Below, piece by piece: positions 1 through 8,581 of a stretch of 64,000 bases of DNA (its first letter is position 1; each line of letters opens with the position of its first letter). The position numbers and the translations under genes are program-made. Below the pieces are notes generated by a model. That model was not told where the DNA came from. It searched no databases and worked only from the letters and a program-made list of their open reading frames with translations. This stretch comes from an uncultured Sulfuricurvum sp. (GTDB taxonomy: Bacteria; Campylobacterota; Campylobacteria; Campylobacterales; Sulfurimonadaceae), in NCBI GenBank assembly GCA_903844635.1, contig CAIMUF010000055.1, positions 34,382-98,381 of the forward strand, written 5' to 3'.

Positions 1-48
1 TAATGCTAGGATAATAAAAAAACCTGAGATTACTTTTTCTGAATTCAT
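1..48 (-). CDS. N-terminal 16 codons of an unidentified protein (cut by window edge)
   Basis: An ATG at 48-46 on the minus strand is preceded by a strong AGGAG Shine-Dalgarno seven bases upstream, and an open frame runs off the window edge. The visible residues, MNSEKVISGFFIILAL, look like the start of a membrane segment or signal anchor. It follows the glycosidase-like gene on the same strand after a 67-nt gap. The family cannot be named from 16 residues. Confidence 0.55.
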   Translation of the reverse strand, partial: MNSEKVISGFFIILAL

Positions 49-115
49 TGAATATCTCCTAAATTAAATAGATAAGGAAATTGTATAGTAAATTTCCTTT
101 TGTGGTTTAGAAGTT

Positions 116-1366
116 TTAGGTGGTAGGTTTAGCAACTAATTCGGCTGATTGATTGAGACGAACCAAGCCAGCACCGGTGTAAACGTTACGAGGGTTCCAA
201 AGTATCCAGCCGCAACTTCCGAAGTCGTCACTGGCTTTGATTTGATCCCGAATCTCTTTGTCTCCGTATACACGACGGTCGAAGGCATAGTCTTTAAATG
301 CTTGCAGCCATGGACGGTAGCACAATGGAGAATTGGCAGATTTTAAAAGTGCTTTGTCCAGAGAATGCTTTACAATCTCATAGTTGGCTTTTACAGGATT
401 TGGAAAGCCAGGAATTCCTGCATTAAATCCGCTTGGGTAGAGCATCGGTGAAAGATAATCGACGTATGGGGCGAGAGCATCGACGCGCTGACCGATTTCG
501 ATGTCAGCATCATGCCAGCTTACATAACCGAAAATATCAGCAGAAACGAACACATTATAAGGGGTTAATTGTGTTCGTGCATTTTCTAAAAACCCTGAAA
601 TCGCTTTGACTCGGTTGGCTTGGGTATTCTCTACGGCAAACTTGATTCCTTTGCGATCAGGAAAGCGGACATAGTCAAATTGAACTTCATCAAAGCCAGC
701 TGCTGCAGCTTCTTTGGCAATGGAGATGATGTAGTTTTGAGGTTCTTTGTGCGAAGCGTCTATCCAATATAATCCTTCTTTGTCTTTGAACAACGTTCCA
801 TCATCTTTTTTAACTCCATATTGCGGGTAAGCTGTAATAAAGGGGGTGTCTTTAAACGAAACAATACGGGCAATGACGTAAATTTTCTCTTTGTGAAGAT
901 CTGCTACAAATTTTTTGATGTCTTTAAATAAAATAATATCTTGAGCACCGATTTTATTGGCAATTGGATTAGCCGTTTTAAAGGCGATTTGTCCACGATC
1001 CATTTTGACATCAATTACAAGTGCATTGATCTGTGTTGTATGGATGAGATGTTTCGCATTTCCCATGATTTTTCCGCTCGTAGCTCCAAAACTGGAGAGA
1101 TAAAGAGCTTTTGGAATGAATCGGTTTAGATACATTTTCCCGCCGGTTGTGTAGAACTTTCGCTCATACCCTACTGCACGGACGCCGATAGTTGTAGCTG
1201 TGGGAACGGTGAATGAACCGTTGCTGTCACTTCGGTACTCTTTCGTACCTGAGATAATAATGGCATTTTCAATCGGTTTTGAAGTGCCCTTGTCATAGAT
1301 GGTTCCTGTGACCATAGCACTCCAACCTAATGTAATAGTGAGTGCTAAAAATACGAATGCTTTCAA
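116..1366 (-). CDS. Secreted glycoside hydrolase-like protein (DUF4015/COG1306 type)
   Basis: This 416-aa protein starts with a signal peptide of about 20 residues. Residues of about 18-65 look like a carboxypeptidase-regulatory beta-sandwich (VTGTIYDKGTSKPIENAII, then a DSNGSF turn). The rest looks like the putative glycosidase TIM barrel of the DUF4015 family, with acidic strand ends such as FDEVQFDYVRFPD, VSADIFGYV and DYLSPMLYPSGF. The likely role is acting on a polysaccharide in the periplasm or outside the cell; the substrate is unknown. A GAGGAAA ribosome site precedes the ATG. A TACTAT box near 1396-1401 in the divergent gap could be its -10. The family call comes from recalled motifs, so activity is unproven. 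Confidence 0.7.
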   Translation of the reverse strand: MKAFVFLALTITLGWSAMVTGTIYDKGTSKPIENAIIISGTKEYRSDSNGSFTVPTATTIGVRAVGYERKFYTTGGKMYLNRFIPKALYLSSFGATSGKIMGNAKHLIHTTQINALVIDVKMDRGQIAFKTANPIANKIGAQDIILFKDIKKFVADLHKEKIYVIARIVSFKDTPFITAYPQYGVKKDDGTLFKDKEGLYWIDASHKEPQNYIISIAKEAAAAGFDEVQFDYVRFPDRKGIKFAVENTQANRVKAISGFLENARTQLTPYNVFVSADIFGYVSWHDADIEIGQRVDALAPYVDYLSPMLYPSGFNAGIPGFPNPVKANYEIVKHSLDKALLKSANSPLCYRPWLQAFKDYAFDRRVYGDKEIRDQIKASDDFGSCGWILWNPRNVYTGAGLVRLNQSAELVAKPTT

Positions 1367-1487
1367 TGGGTTTCCTCGGGAATAATCTTATCGCGCAATA
1401 GTAGCAAAAAAAAGCCTATAAATAAGGTATGAAGCCTTAATAGGTTAAAATATGTTAACAAAAATACCACATAAAGGTAATGAAACC

Positions 1488-2864
1488 ATGTCATTTACGA
1501 CTTTAGGGCTTAATGCCCATCTACTTGATACCCTCGAAGCTAAAGGCTATACGCAACCTACTCCAATTCAGACGCAGGTTATTCCTCTCGTTTTACGAGG
1601 ACGCGATATTCTCGGAGCTGCACAAACAGGGACCGGGAAAACCGCTGCATTTGCCCTTCCGATTATTCAAAAATTAGTCAAAGACGTTGAAGCCACACAA
1701 TCGAGTGCCCGTGCCCTCGTGATTGTCCCGACGCGTGAACTCGCATCTCAGGTTGCATTGGCGATAGCATCGTATGCTGAGGGGCTTAATATCACCTGCA
1801 TCGCCCTTTTTGGTGGAGCGAATATGGCCCGTCAGGCGAAAGAACTGGGGGAGGGTGTTGATATCATCGTCGCTACCCCTGGACGATTGATTGAACTCAA
1901 CAAACAAGGTCATATTCCATTGTCTCGAATCCAATATTTGGTTTTTGACGAAGCCGATACTATTTTTGATATGGGCTTTATCCGAGAAATCGAACAGATC
2001 ATTGATCTCCTCCCCGTTAATCGTCAAAATATGCTTTTTTCAGCGACGATGACCCCTTCGGTCAAACAGTTGAGCGAAAAAATCCTCAAAAAACCGCTTC
2101 TCATCGAGATTGATAATCTTAAAGCCGCCGATATGACCCTTCGCCAAGTTGTTCATCCGGTCGAAAAAGAGCGTAAAAAAGAGTTGTTGTCATTTCTAAT
2201 CGGCTCCAATAACTATTCCCAGGTTCTAATTTTCACTCGAACCAAAGTCGAAGCCGACGAAGTGAGTAGCGAATTGACCCTAAGCGGTCTGAAAAATGTT
2301 GTTATCCACGGCAACAAAAAACACGGTGCCAGAGATCGGGCATTAAGTGAGTTTCGAGATGGGACGGCTCGTATCCTCGTCGCAACCGATATTGCCGCAC
2401 GTGGATTGGACATCGAGGGACTTCCCGTCGTTATCAACTATGACATCCCGCATGTCAGCACTGACTATCTACACCGCATTGGACGAACAGGTCGTGCAGG
2501 CAATGAGGGGTTGGCAATCACGCTTCTCTCCTCAGGAGAACATCACTCATGGTCGAAAATCATCACGATGCTGGGAAAAAACGTTGAAACCATTCTCATA
2601 GAAGGTTTTGAGCCACCAGCGGATCAAGGATTATTAAAAACACGCGGAAAAAGCATGAGCAAGGATGGCGAGAAAAAAGCTAAAACGGATGGTGCATTTG
2701 GAAATAAACGCAAAAAAGCGCCCGTTCAACCAAAGTTTATCGGTAAACGCGGACCGCGTGTAGCACGTGAAGAACCTGTAGACAAGGGCAATAGTCCAGC
2801 CAGAGGAAGTGCTTTTGGAAACAAAAAACCCTCCCCGAGTAAATCAGGCGGACGAGGGAGATAA
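1488..2864 (+). CDS. DEAD-box ATP-dependent RNA helicase, RhlE-like
   Basis: The protein carries the full DEAD-box set: a Q-motif region (PTPIQTQVIP), Walker A AQTGTGKT at residues 45-52, PTRELASQ, VFDEAD, SAT, and HRIGRTGRAG in the second RecA domain. After about residue 370 comes a basic, low-complexity tail rich in K, R, G and S, which usually binds RNA. Its role is unwinding RNA in ribosome assembly or mRNA decay. I start at 1488 (MSFTTLGLN) because AAAGG at 1473-1477 is well spaced for it; the ATG at 1452 has no ribosome site. RhlE is favoured over DbpA because a clear DbpA-type gene lies at 43317-44669. Confidence 0.9.
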   Translation: MSFTTLGLNAHLLDTLEAKGYTQPTPIQTQVIPLVLRGRDILGAAQTGTGKTAAFALPIIQKLVKDVEATQSSARALVIVPTRELASQVALAIASYAEGLNITCIALFGGANMARQAKELGEGVDIIVATPGRLIELNKQGHIPLSRIQYLVFDEADTIFDMGFIREIEQIIDLLPVNRQNMLFSATMTPSVKQLSEKILKKPLLIEIDNLKAADMTLRQVVHPVEKERKKELLSFLIGSNNYSQVLIFTRTKVEADEVSSELTLSGLKNVVIHGNKKHGARDRALSEFRDGTARILVATDIAARGLDIEGLPVVINYDIPHVSTDYLHRIGRTGRAGNEGLAITLLSSGEHHSWSKIITMLGKNVETILIEGFEPPADQGLLKTRGKSMSKDGEKKAKTDGAFGNKRKKAPVQPKFIGKRGPRVAREEPVDKGNSPARGSAFGNKKPSPSKSGGRGR

Positions 2865-2871
2865 GACTTTA

Positions 2872-3069
2872 TCACGCAAACACATTGCGTGGATAAAATA
2901 TTTTCAGACTAACCAGTAATCCACAAATTATCCATAGATATGTCCAGCTAAAAGAGACACCTAAAGCTATTGTAAATAAAGTGTACCCTCCCGAAACAAT
3001 ACAAAACCATCCAGTGACTAATATCATAAAGAGAACTATGATTCGAATAATCGTTCCAACGGTGTTCAT
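2872..3069 (-). CDS. Small two-helix membrane protein
   Basis: This 65-aa protein is almost entirely two hydrophobic helices (residues about 5-28 and 33-58) with a short RNVFA end. Its ATG overlaps the stop of the DinB-like gene (ATGA), so the two are cotranscribed and probably translationally coupled. It resembles DUF2892/YgaP-type inner-membrane proteins only in general character. Function unknown. Confidence 0.6.
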   Translation of the reverse strand: MNTVGTIIRIIVLFMILVTGWFCIVSGGYTLFTIALGVSFSWTYLWIICGLLVSLKIFYPRNVFA

Positions 3070-3638
3070 CGATTTTCCTGCAGAGCTTTTATAATCGCTT
3101 GAATCTGCCGTCTGTGAATAAAGGTATGCATGTACATAAAAGCATTCCAGTCGAAGTTGTTAAAGGATCTGAACCATGGATGGGGTTTTGTCATGTTGGA
3201 TTGTTTTTTGGGAAGTTGAGCAAAAAATCTCTCATATTCACCGAAGAAAGTTTTAAAATCATTAAGCGTGCCCGAACGATTGGCAAACGGTTTGACTCCT
3301 TCGATGCTGACAGCTTCCTCGTAATATTTTTCATCTGAGAGGGATGCAATAATATCACTTACTTTACGTCCGGTAATGCAAAGATGCTCGATGACCATAT
3401 TGAGAGAGAACTGGCGAGAGTGATCTTCAATTGCAAATGTTTTATCAATAATAACGTGACGCAGACGTTCCTCTTCACTCAATGTCTCTAATAGTTCGAT
3501 TATACGTCGTGTCTCACGTGTGAATAGCCAAAAGGAGATGTGCCACGTAAAAAATATTCGTACTGCCGGTATGAGTAACATCCGAATCACTAGAAACTCT
3601 CCTCTAGGCAATCCTCCTCCTGGTTTTCCCTTTACCAT
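3066..3638 (-). CDS. DinB-like/DUF1569-type four-helix protein
   Basis: This 190-aa soluble protein has histidines placed as in the DinB/YfiT metal-binding four-helix bundle: MVIEHLCITG near the middle, and NNFDWNAFMYMHTFIHRRQ at the C-terminus, where the HxxxHR pair is the typical third-helix motif. Known relatives are thiol transferases or metal-dependent hydrolases; no substrate can be read here. A GGAG site five bases upstream supports the ATG at 3638. It is divergent from a TetR gene across a gap with two palindromes, so it is a plausible target of that repressor. Confidence 0.65.
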   Translation of the reverse strand: MVKGKPGGGLPRGEFLVIRMLLIPAVRIFFTWHISFWLFTRETRRIIELLETLSEEERLRHVIIDKTFAIEDHSRQFSLNMVIEHLCITGRKVSDIIASLSDEKYYEEAVSIEGVKPFANRSGTLNDFKTFFGEYERFFAQLPKKQSNMTKPHPWFRSFNNFDWNAFMYMHTFIHRRQIQAIIKALQENR

Positions 3639-3672
3639 TCCATCTCCTTAATCAATCTAATTGCTGCATAAT

Positions 3673-3684
3673 AATACTAGTATT
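3673..3684. promoter_or_regulatory. 12-bp perfect palindrome, candidate TetR operator
   Basis: AATACTAGTATT is a perfect palindrome in the divergent gap between the DinB-like and TetR genes, 35 bp before the DinB-like start. Position and symmetry suit a TetR dimer, but binding is inferred. Confidence 0.45.
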
Positions 3685-3697
3685 CTAAAAAGTAACT

Positions 3698-3725
3698 TAT
3701 TATTAGTGCAATTACTCTAATAATA
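3698..3725. promoter_or_regulatory. Inverted repeat (9-bp arms, 10-bp spacer), candidate TetR operator
   Basis: TATTATTAG at 3698-3706 and CTAATAATA at 3717-3725 are exact reverse complements. The element lies about 45 bp before the TetR start codon and could support autoregulation. Confidence 0.5.
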
Positions 3726-3769
3726 TATTTAATGTTCGTAATATGACTCTAAATATGGTAAGATTTTGT

Positions 3770-4399
3770 ATGACAAAAATTAAAAAAATAACAACAAAAG
3801 AGCGAATCAAAACAGCAGCAGTCCAACTGTTTAATGATCAAGATTCTCTTTCGGTCACGACTAACCATATTGCTAGAGCGGCAGGAATCTCAGCCGGAAA
3901 TCTCTATTACCATTACTGCAACAAAGAGGAGATTATTCGAGAAATTTATGATGAGATGTCACAGAAGTTTGAATCGTTTCAAAGTTTTGAAGCGATTTTG
4001 ACCTCTGAAAACCCTCTTAAAGCACTTGATGAGTCGTTTGAACGTAATGGTGAGATGTTTTGGGAATACCGATTTTTGATGAGAGATGCACCTGTGCTCA
4101 TGGCACTTGATAACGAACTCAAACGTGTATTTGTCGTTAATCAGGAGAAGCGAATCACGCAGATTGCAGGGGTAATCAAGTTTTTTATTAGTGAAGAGAT
4201 TTTAGAAAATATGCCAAAAGAAGAAATTTTACTTCGTGCAAAAGTTTATTGGTTTGTAACGGCATATTGGCAAGTATTTGCTTCGATGAATGAAGAAGTG
4301 ACCCGAGAATCGATTCGAGAGACGAAAGAAGCGATGTTTAAAATCCATCTTAAGCCTTTTCTTTCAGAAAAAGGTCTTGAGATGATGGATAGAGTATAG
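3770..4399 (+). CDS. TetR/AcrR-family transcriptional regulator
   Basis: The N-terminal 50 residues form a TetR helix-turn-helix, with TNHIARAAGISAGNLYYHY as the recognition region followed by KEEIIREIYDEM. The remaining part is the helical ligand-binding and dimerisation domain (about 209 aa in total), and the ligand is unknown. I start at MTKIKK (3770), where GGTAAG lies about nine bases upstream; the ATG at 3743 has no ribosome site. It is divergent from the DinB-like and small membrane genes and is convergent with slyD. The two inverted repeats upstream are likely operators. Confidence 0.85.
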   Translation: MTKIKKITTKERIKTAAVQLFNDQDSLSVTTNHIARAAGISAGNLYYHYCNKEEIIREIYDEMSQKFESFQSFEAILTSENPLKALDESFERNGEMFWEYRFLMRDAPVLMALDNELKRVFVVNQEKRITQIAGVIKFFISEEILENMPKEEILLRAKVYWFVTAYWQVFASMNEEVTRESIRETKEAMFKIHLKPFLSEKGLEMMDRV

Positions 4400-4431
4400 T
4401 TTATCAGAAAACTTTTTTTATGATGTGTGAA

Positions 4432-4917
4432 TTAATGCTCACATCCACATCCATGCTCATGATTTAATATCTCATGAATCTCTTCTTTTGATGCTTCATG
4501 TATATCTAGAACGGTTCCCTCAAACACGAGATCCATTCCTGCTAGGGGATGATTTCCATCAAGAGTCGCTTTGTCTCCGTCTATTTCGGAAACCATATAA
4601 ATCGTAATGTCTTCAGAGTCATCATCCATGTAGCCGTCGATTTCCATCCCGACATTTAATCCCTCTGGGAGTTCGCTCACGTTTTCAGTTAAAACCAATT
4701 CAGGATCATATTGACCAAATGCTTGTTCTGCATTTAGAACTATTTTGAAGGTATCACCGATACTTTTTCCCTCTAATACGTCTTCTACCGTTTTAAAAAT
4801 ATGACCGTAGTTACCGTGCAGATAAATAATAGGCTCTTCTTCTTCGTGAAGGAGTTTTCCTTCTGTATCGTTGATGTGATAATCGACAGTGACGAGGCAG
4901 TCTTTTGTGATGTTCAT
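4432..4917 (-). CDS. slyD: FKBP-type peptidyl-prolyl isomerase, SlyD-like
   Basis: This 161-aa protein has an FKBP domain (start VDYHINDTEGKLL) with an inserted IF chaperone domain of about residues 65-130 (ENVSELPEGLNVGMEIDG). A short Cys/His tail (NHEHGCGCEH) matches the metal-binding end of SlyD, though it is much shorter than in E. coli. SlyD catalyses prolyl isomerisation, acts as a chaperone and can store or pass on Ni. It starts 9 bp after modC on the same strand and is probably the last gene of the mod operon, so a metal-handling role near molybdoenzyme assembly is possible (inference). Confidence 0.88.
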   Translation of the reverse strand: MNITKDCLVTVDYHINDTEGKLLHEEEEPIIYLHGNYGHIFKTVEDVLEGKSIGDTFKIVLNAEQAFGQYDPELVLTENVSELPEGLNVGMEIDGYMDDDSEDITIYMVSEIDGDKATLDGNHPLAGMDLVFEGTVLDIHEASKEEIHEILNHEHGCGCEH

Positions 4918-4926
4918 GGTGTTTCC

Positions 4927-5802
4927 TTAGGGTAGTGGTATGAGAATGGGATTAAATGCTTTAGAAGAAATTATAGCGCGTCCGCCTATACATAGGGCTG
5001 AAGCCTCTGTAGAGCTTACGACGGTACGGACGACTGAAGAACCCACGAGTAGGGTGATGATGAAGGCAGGGAAATCTTCTTCGATTTTGAGGACTTCACC
5101 GATTAGTTGGAGTTTACCGCTGAGGGTTTGCGGGGAGAAAAATTCCATCGGTGGGCAAATGCGTTTAATGCGTCCCAATTCGATTACCGCGAGACGATCA
5201 GAGAGTTTAACCGTTTCGGCGATGTCGTGGCTTACGAGTAGCGTTGTAACGCCTAAACGACTGTGAATGAGGGATAGTTCGTCTTGGAGCTTCTGACGCA
5301 TGGAAGGGTCGAGAGCGGAGAGAGGTTCATCCAGTAGGAGAATTTTTGGATGTCGAATCAGTGCACGTGCGAGGGCAACGCGCTGTTTTTGCCCTCCTGA
5401 GAGGGTTGAGGGAAGACGATTTGAAAGAGCGGTGAGTTCGACAAGCTCAATCATTTCACCGACATTGTGGCGCTGATCGGCTGTTTCTGCGGCAAAAAGG
5501 AGATTCTCCCGAACGGTCATGGTAGGGAAGAGGGCGTAGTCTTGGAATACAAACCCGATACTTCGATTTTGAGGAGGTAGATTGATTTTTTTGCTGCTAT
5601 CAAACCAAATGTCGCCATCTACTACTATCACACCGCTATCAGGTTTTTCCAGACCTGCGATCATCCTCATAAGGGTCGTCTTTCCTGCTCCTGATGGACC
5701 GAAGAGGGTGAGGAATTCACTATCATTGATCGAGAGTTCAAAATGGGCGTTGATTGGTCCTTCGGCAGTGTCGAGACGTTTAGTAACATTTACTAAAATC
5801 AT
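4927..5802 (-). CDS. modC: Molybdate ABC transporter, ATP-binding protein ModC
   Basis: This 291-aa ABC ATPase has Walker A GPSGAGKTT at residues 35-43, the Q-loop FVFQDYALFPTMTV, signature LSGGQKQRVALARAL, Walker B ILLLDEPLSALD and switch H in LVSHD. The roughly 65-residue C-terminal extension is TOBE-like, as in ModC and other type I anion importers. Its ATG overlaps the stop of modB (ATGA). It energises molybdate or tungstate import together with ModB (next gene) and ModA (20786-21544, in a separate transcription unit). Confidence 0.93.
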   Translation of the reverse strand: MILVNVTKRLDTAEGPINAHFELSINDSEFLTLFGPSGAGKTTLMRMIAGLEKPDSGVIVVDGDIWFDSSKKINLPPQNRSIGFVFQDYALFPTMTVRENLLFAAETADQRHNVGEMIELVELTALSNRLPSTLSGGQKQRVALARALIRHPKILLLDEPLSALDPSMRQKLQDELSLIHSRLGVTTLLVSHDIAETVKLSDRLAVIELGRIKRICPPMEFFSPQTLSGKLQLIGEVLKIEEDFPAFIITLLVGSSVVRTVVSSTEASALCIGGRAIISSKAFNPILIPLP

Positions 5803-6473
5803 TTGATCTCTCCAAGCGATTTTTTGTTCAGGGTATAAACGAGAAGAAGGATGGAGAAGGTCACAATAAAGAGGGTGAGGGCATATTGGTGCGCCATAGC
5901 GTAGTTGAGTGATTCGACTTCATCATAAATCGCAATGGAGGCGACACGGGTTTCTCCCGGAATATTTCCTCCAATCATCAAGATAACACCAAACTCTCCA
6001 ACCGTGTGAGCAAACGCGAGAACGATTCCTGAGATAAGGCCGTGACGGATGGTGGGGAGGACAACTTTTATCATGGTTTCAATTTTAGATTTACCGAGAG
6101 TATAGGACGCTTCGATGATGGAAAGAGGGACTTGGGAAAGTGCCGATTGGATCGGGTGCACCATGAATGGTAAGCTAAAGAGCACTGAGCCCACCACTAA
6201 CCCCTCAAAACTAAATGCCAAGCGGATTCCATGTTCTGTGAGAAAACTTCCGATTGCCGATGCAGGACTGAATGCCAGGAGGAGATAAAATCCCAATACC
6301 GATGGAGGAAGGACGAGGGGCATAGAGACAATGGTTTCGATGATGCTTTTAAACCGTATTTTACTAAAAACCAAAAACGAGGCGAGTGGAACCGCAATAA
6401 TGAGTAGTATCAGTGTCGTAACGGTGGCAAGTTTAAAAGTCAGCGCCATCGTGGTTAAGAATTCAGATTCCAT
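5799..6473 (-). CDS. modB: Molybdate ABC transporter, permease ModB
   Basis: The protein is about 224 aa with five or six membrane helices and a cytoplasmic EAA loop (IIEASYTLGKSKIETMIKVV) that contacts ModC. The motif GEFGVILMIGGNIPGETR is typical of ModB. I place the start at 6473 (MESEFLTTM) because GAGG lies five bases upstream and it overlaps the preceding TOBE gene by only 11 bp. A longer frame to 6536 would put 21 non-membrane residues before it and overlap that gene more deeply. ModB forms the inner-membrane molybdate channel. Confidence 0.92.
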   Translation of the reverse strand: MESEFLTTMALTFKLATVTTLILLIIAVPLASFLVFSKIRFKSIIETIVSMPLVLPPSVLGFYLLLAFSPASAIGSFLTEHGIRLAFSFEGLVVGSVLFSLPFMVHPIQSALSQVPLSIIEASYTLGKSKIETMIKVVLPTIRHGLISGIVLAFAHTVGEFGVILMIGGNIPGETRVASIAIYDEVESLNYAMAHQYALTLFIVTFSILLLVYTLNKKSLGEIK

Positions 6474-6864
6474 TTGGGCCTCGCAGCAGTGAAATTTCGG
6501 AGGGTTGTACCATCCAGAATAGGTTATCGCCTTCACGTATATCGAGGGTATCGAATGTTAGGCTAGGAACCAGCGCAATAACGGTTGAATCGCCATAGGT
6601 GAGGGTGATTTGGGATAGGACAATTCCACGCTCTATTTTTTGAACGGAGGCGCGTTGAATATTGGCCGTGGTTTGTGTATAAGTTTGTGAGAGGATTACT
6701 TCAGTTTCTTTGAATGCCAAGGTGACATTTGTCCTTACTAAATTCTCTGGATCGGAGGCTTCAGCGAGGAGAAGGTGAAACGAATCGTCTCCCACTTCTA
6801 CGGTCAGGATACTAAGGTGCTCTGAGGCAGTTACAGCTGTGATGGTGGCAGATAAAATATTCAT
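6463..6864 (-). CDS. TOBE-domain protein, probable molybdate-binding
   Basis: This 133-aa protein lacks a signal peptide. Its two halves each resemble a TOBE/Mop beta-barrel repeat (ILSATITAVTASEHLSILTV and VQKIERGIVLSQITL as repeat starts), although the match is weaker than in the molbindin at 21561-21977. Similar small TOBE proteins occur with modBC in Campylobacterota. The likely role is binding molybdate or tungstate oxyanion in the cytoplasm, either as a store or as a transport regulator. It is linked by 4-nt overlap to modD upstream and by 11-bp overlap to modB downstream. Confidence 0.7.
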   Translation of the reverse strand: MNILSATITAVTASEHLSILTVEVGDDSFHLLLAEASDPENLVRTNVTLAFKETEVILSQTYTQTTANIQRASVQKIERGIVLSQITLTYGDSTVIALVPSLTFDTLDIREGDNLFWMVQPSEISLLRGPNGI

Positions 6865-7709
6865 AAAGGCTCTATTCTCACTTTTATATCGGCAGGCTGT
6901 GCGCTGTAAGGCGATGAGGTTACGATCATATCGACTCCCGTGCTTGCATATTCGGCGATGTTTTTGACACTGATCCCTCCTGTTGCGATGAGAATAATGT
7001 GGGGATATTCGGCTCGAAGAGTACGTACCGCATCGGAGAGTTTGGTTAGAGGCATTTTTTCGAGTTGGAGAATATCGGCTCCCATAGTGGCGAACTTCAA
7101 CCCCTCTTCCAGTGTCTCAGCTTCCATCACAATCTTTTTCTCTGGGTTTGCCTTTTTGACTTTATTTAGTGCTTCTGAAAATGCCTCATCGGTTGGAAAG
7201 AAGATTCGGTGATATTCAAACACGAGGATCGATTCGGAGAGCCCCAGACGATGAGCGACACCTCCGCCTGATTCGACTGCTTTGATCGCAATTTTTTTCG
7301 TAAAAGGAGTGGTTTTTCGGGTGGTAGCGACGACGATATCGGGGTTGATAGTACGTGCTAACAGTACCGCTTCACTGGTGTAGGTGGCAATGCCCCCTGC
7401 GTAGTCGAGGAGATTTTGGACGCTTTTCCAAATTCGGTGACATTGTCCTGCTTCACCGTGTGCTTCTAAAAAGATACTTTTGGGTGGAACAAGGGTTCCT
7501 GATTTGATGAAACCGTCGATTTCTAATCCATAGAGTCCGCACAGTCTAACCGCTTCTTCGGTACACGAAGCCACAAGAGGACGATCGCGGGTAGAAAAAG
7601 TGATACGGGCACGTTGCGTATCGATTCCGAGGCTTTTTGTGGTCAAATCGCCGTAAGGGACATCTTCGGCGAGGATGAGTTCAAGTTCATGGTCACTAAG
7701 TAAAATCAT
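6861..7709 (-). CDS. modD: ModD, quinolinate phosphoribosyltransferase-like protein
   Basis: This 282-aa protein has the NadC/ModD two-domain fold: N-terminal LILAEDVPYGDLTTKSLGI, central VVATTRKTTPFTKKIAIKAV and VESGGGVAHRLGLSESI, and a C-terminal barrel with IVMEAETLEEGLKFA and LIATGGISVKNIAEYA. In ModD the TRKT(T)P and GGG..HR residues are kept. ModD proteins sit in mod operons, but their reaction is not established to my knowledge. The 7709 start gives an ATGA overlap with the methyltransferase stop and is preferred to 7724. NadC itself is possible, but the mod context favours ModD. Confidence 0.87.
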   Translation of the reverse strand: MILLSDHELELILAEDVPYGDLTTKSLGIDTQRARITFSTRDRPLVASCTEEAVRLCGLYGLEIDGFIKSGTLVPPKSIFLEAHGEAGQCHRIWKSVQNLLDYAGGIATYTSEAVLLARTINPDIVVATTRKTTPFTKKIAIKAVESGGGVAHRLGLSESILVFEYHRIFFPTDEAFSEALNKVKKANPEKKIVMEAETLEEGLKFATMGADILQLEKMPLTKLSDAVRTLRAEYPHIILIATGGISVKNIAEYASTGVDMIVTSSPYSAQPADIKVRIEPL

Positions 7710-8500
7710 TTGGCTGTTTCCCATCCGATAAATGCCCAGTTGACAGCGCGTGGAGGGCGATTTTGTTCTACAATCACTTCACGGTAATATTCTCGCGCAT
7801 TAAGTTGTTGTTCTTCATTAAGATCGTGTACGCTCCAAATTAATGACTCGACGAACTCCTCTTCAGTCCCGCTTCGAACACTTCCGCGTCCTGTTTCAAT
7901 GTAGTCAACGCGGGGGAGGAACCCTTGAGTGTACAGGATGACAGGGATATACCAATAGTCAGGTTTAGTTTTGACCTTTTTCCCGATGTAGTCGAGGATA
8001 TTCATATCTACGAAACTTCCTCCCACTTTGTAGGTTAGGTAACACGCTTGGCTCGCATGCGATGACATTTTAGAGAGGGCGGTTTCCACATCGGAAACTT
8101 CCATCGATCGAGATGCTACGACGATGTCAGCTCGCGGTAAAGCGCTCCAGTCATCCTCCCAGCTGAGATGATACGTCTTAATATTCGTGACTCCTTCGCG
8201 TGCCGCGTAGGCCTTTAACTCTTCGAGCATTTGGGCTGAAAAGTCGATGGCAATCACTTCTTTGACTTTTTTTGCAAGCGGGATCGCCAATGTTCCAGGT
8301 CCGCATCCGATGTCTAAAACGACTTCATCTCCGGTGATGTTCATACGGGAAATAAAATCGTTTACGTAAGGGCTGTTTATTGTCGATTGTGCCATATCAG
8401 CTGATTTTTCATCCCAATCACTGCTGGTTTTACCTTTAAAATCGGTGGTGGCTTTGTGCTCGCGGTACATTGCGGCAAAGTCGATAGGTTCTAAAAACAT
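7706..8500 (-). CDS. Class I SAM-dependent methyltransferase in the mod operon
   Basis: This 264-aa protein has motif I VLDIGCGPGTLAIPLA near residue 61, an acidic strand-2 end (VIAIDFS) and motif IV-like ADIVVASRSMEV. The N-terminus (FAAMYREHKATTDFKGK) and C-terminus (AREYYREVIVEQNRPPRAV) are unlike ubiquinone or tRNA methyltransferases I can name. An AAAGGA ribosome site supports the ATG. It is first in the methyltransferase-modD-TOBE-modB-modC-slyD operon and sits behind a promoter overlapped by a ModE-like box, so its substrate probably concerns molybdenum or tungsten uptake or a metal ligand. The substrate is unknown. Confidence 0.75.
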   Translation of the reverse strand: MFLEPIDFAAMYREHKATTDFKGKTSSDWDEKSADMAQSTINSPYVNDFISRMNITGDEVVLDIGCGPGTLAIPLAKKVKEVIAIDFSAQMLEELKAYAAREGVTNIKTYHLSWEDDWSALPRADIVVASRSMEVSDVETALSKMSSHASQACYLTYKVGGSFVDMNILDYIGKKVKTKPDYWYIPVILYTQGFLPRVDYIETGRGSVRSGTEEEFVESLIWSVHDLNEEQQLNAREYYREVIVEQNRPPRAVNWAFIGWETAK

Positions 8501-8524
8501 GGTGTGTCCTTTATAAACTAGGTT

Positions 8525-8548
8525 AATTGTATCATGTTTGATCTAACG
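8525..8548. promoter_or_regulatory. ModE-like box E at the mod operon promoter
   Basis: Halves AATTGTAT and ATCTAACG around an 8-nt spacer match the CGTTATAT-N8-ATATAACG consensus at 12 of 16 positions. It shares TTTGATNTAACG with boxes A, B and C. It covers the -10 element at 8526-8531, the right place for ModE repression. It is the weakest box apart from B. Confidence 0.45.
8526..8531 (-). promoter_or_regulatory. -10 element of the methyltransferase-mod-slyD operon
   Basis: TACAAT on the minus strand, about 25 nt before the ATG at 8500, would give a 5' leader of about 18 nt containing the AAAGGA ribosome site. Confidence 0.5.
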
Positions 8549-8581
8549 TATAAATTTTCTCCCCATTAGAGAGAAATCAGA

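Noticed and set aside
4965..4985. ATTATAGCGCG inside modC as a promoter on the minus strand
   Set aside because: It lies in the last codons of modC, directly before slyD. A weak internal promoter is possible, but tight 9-bp spacing and lack of other signals favour simple co-transcription.
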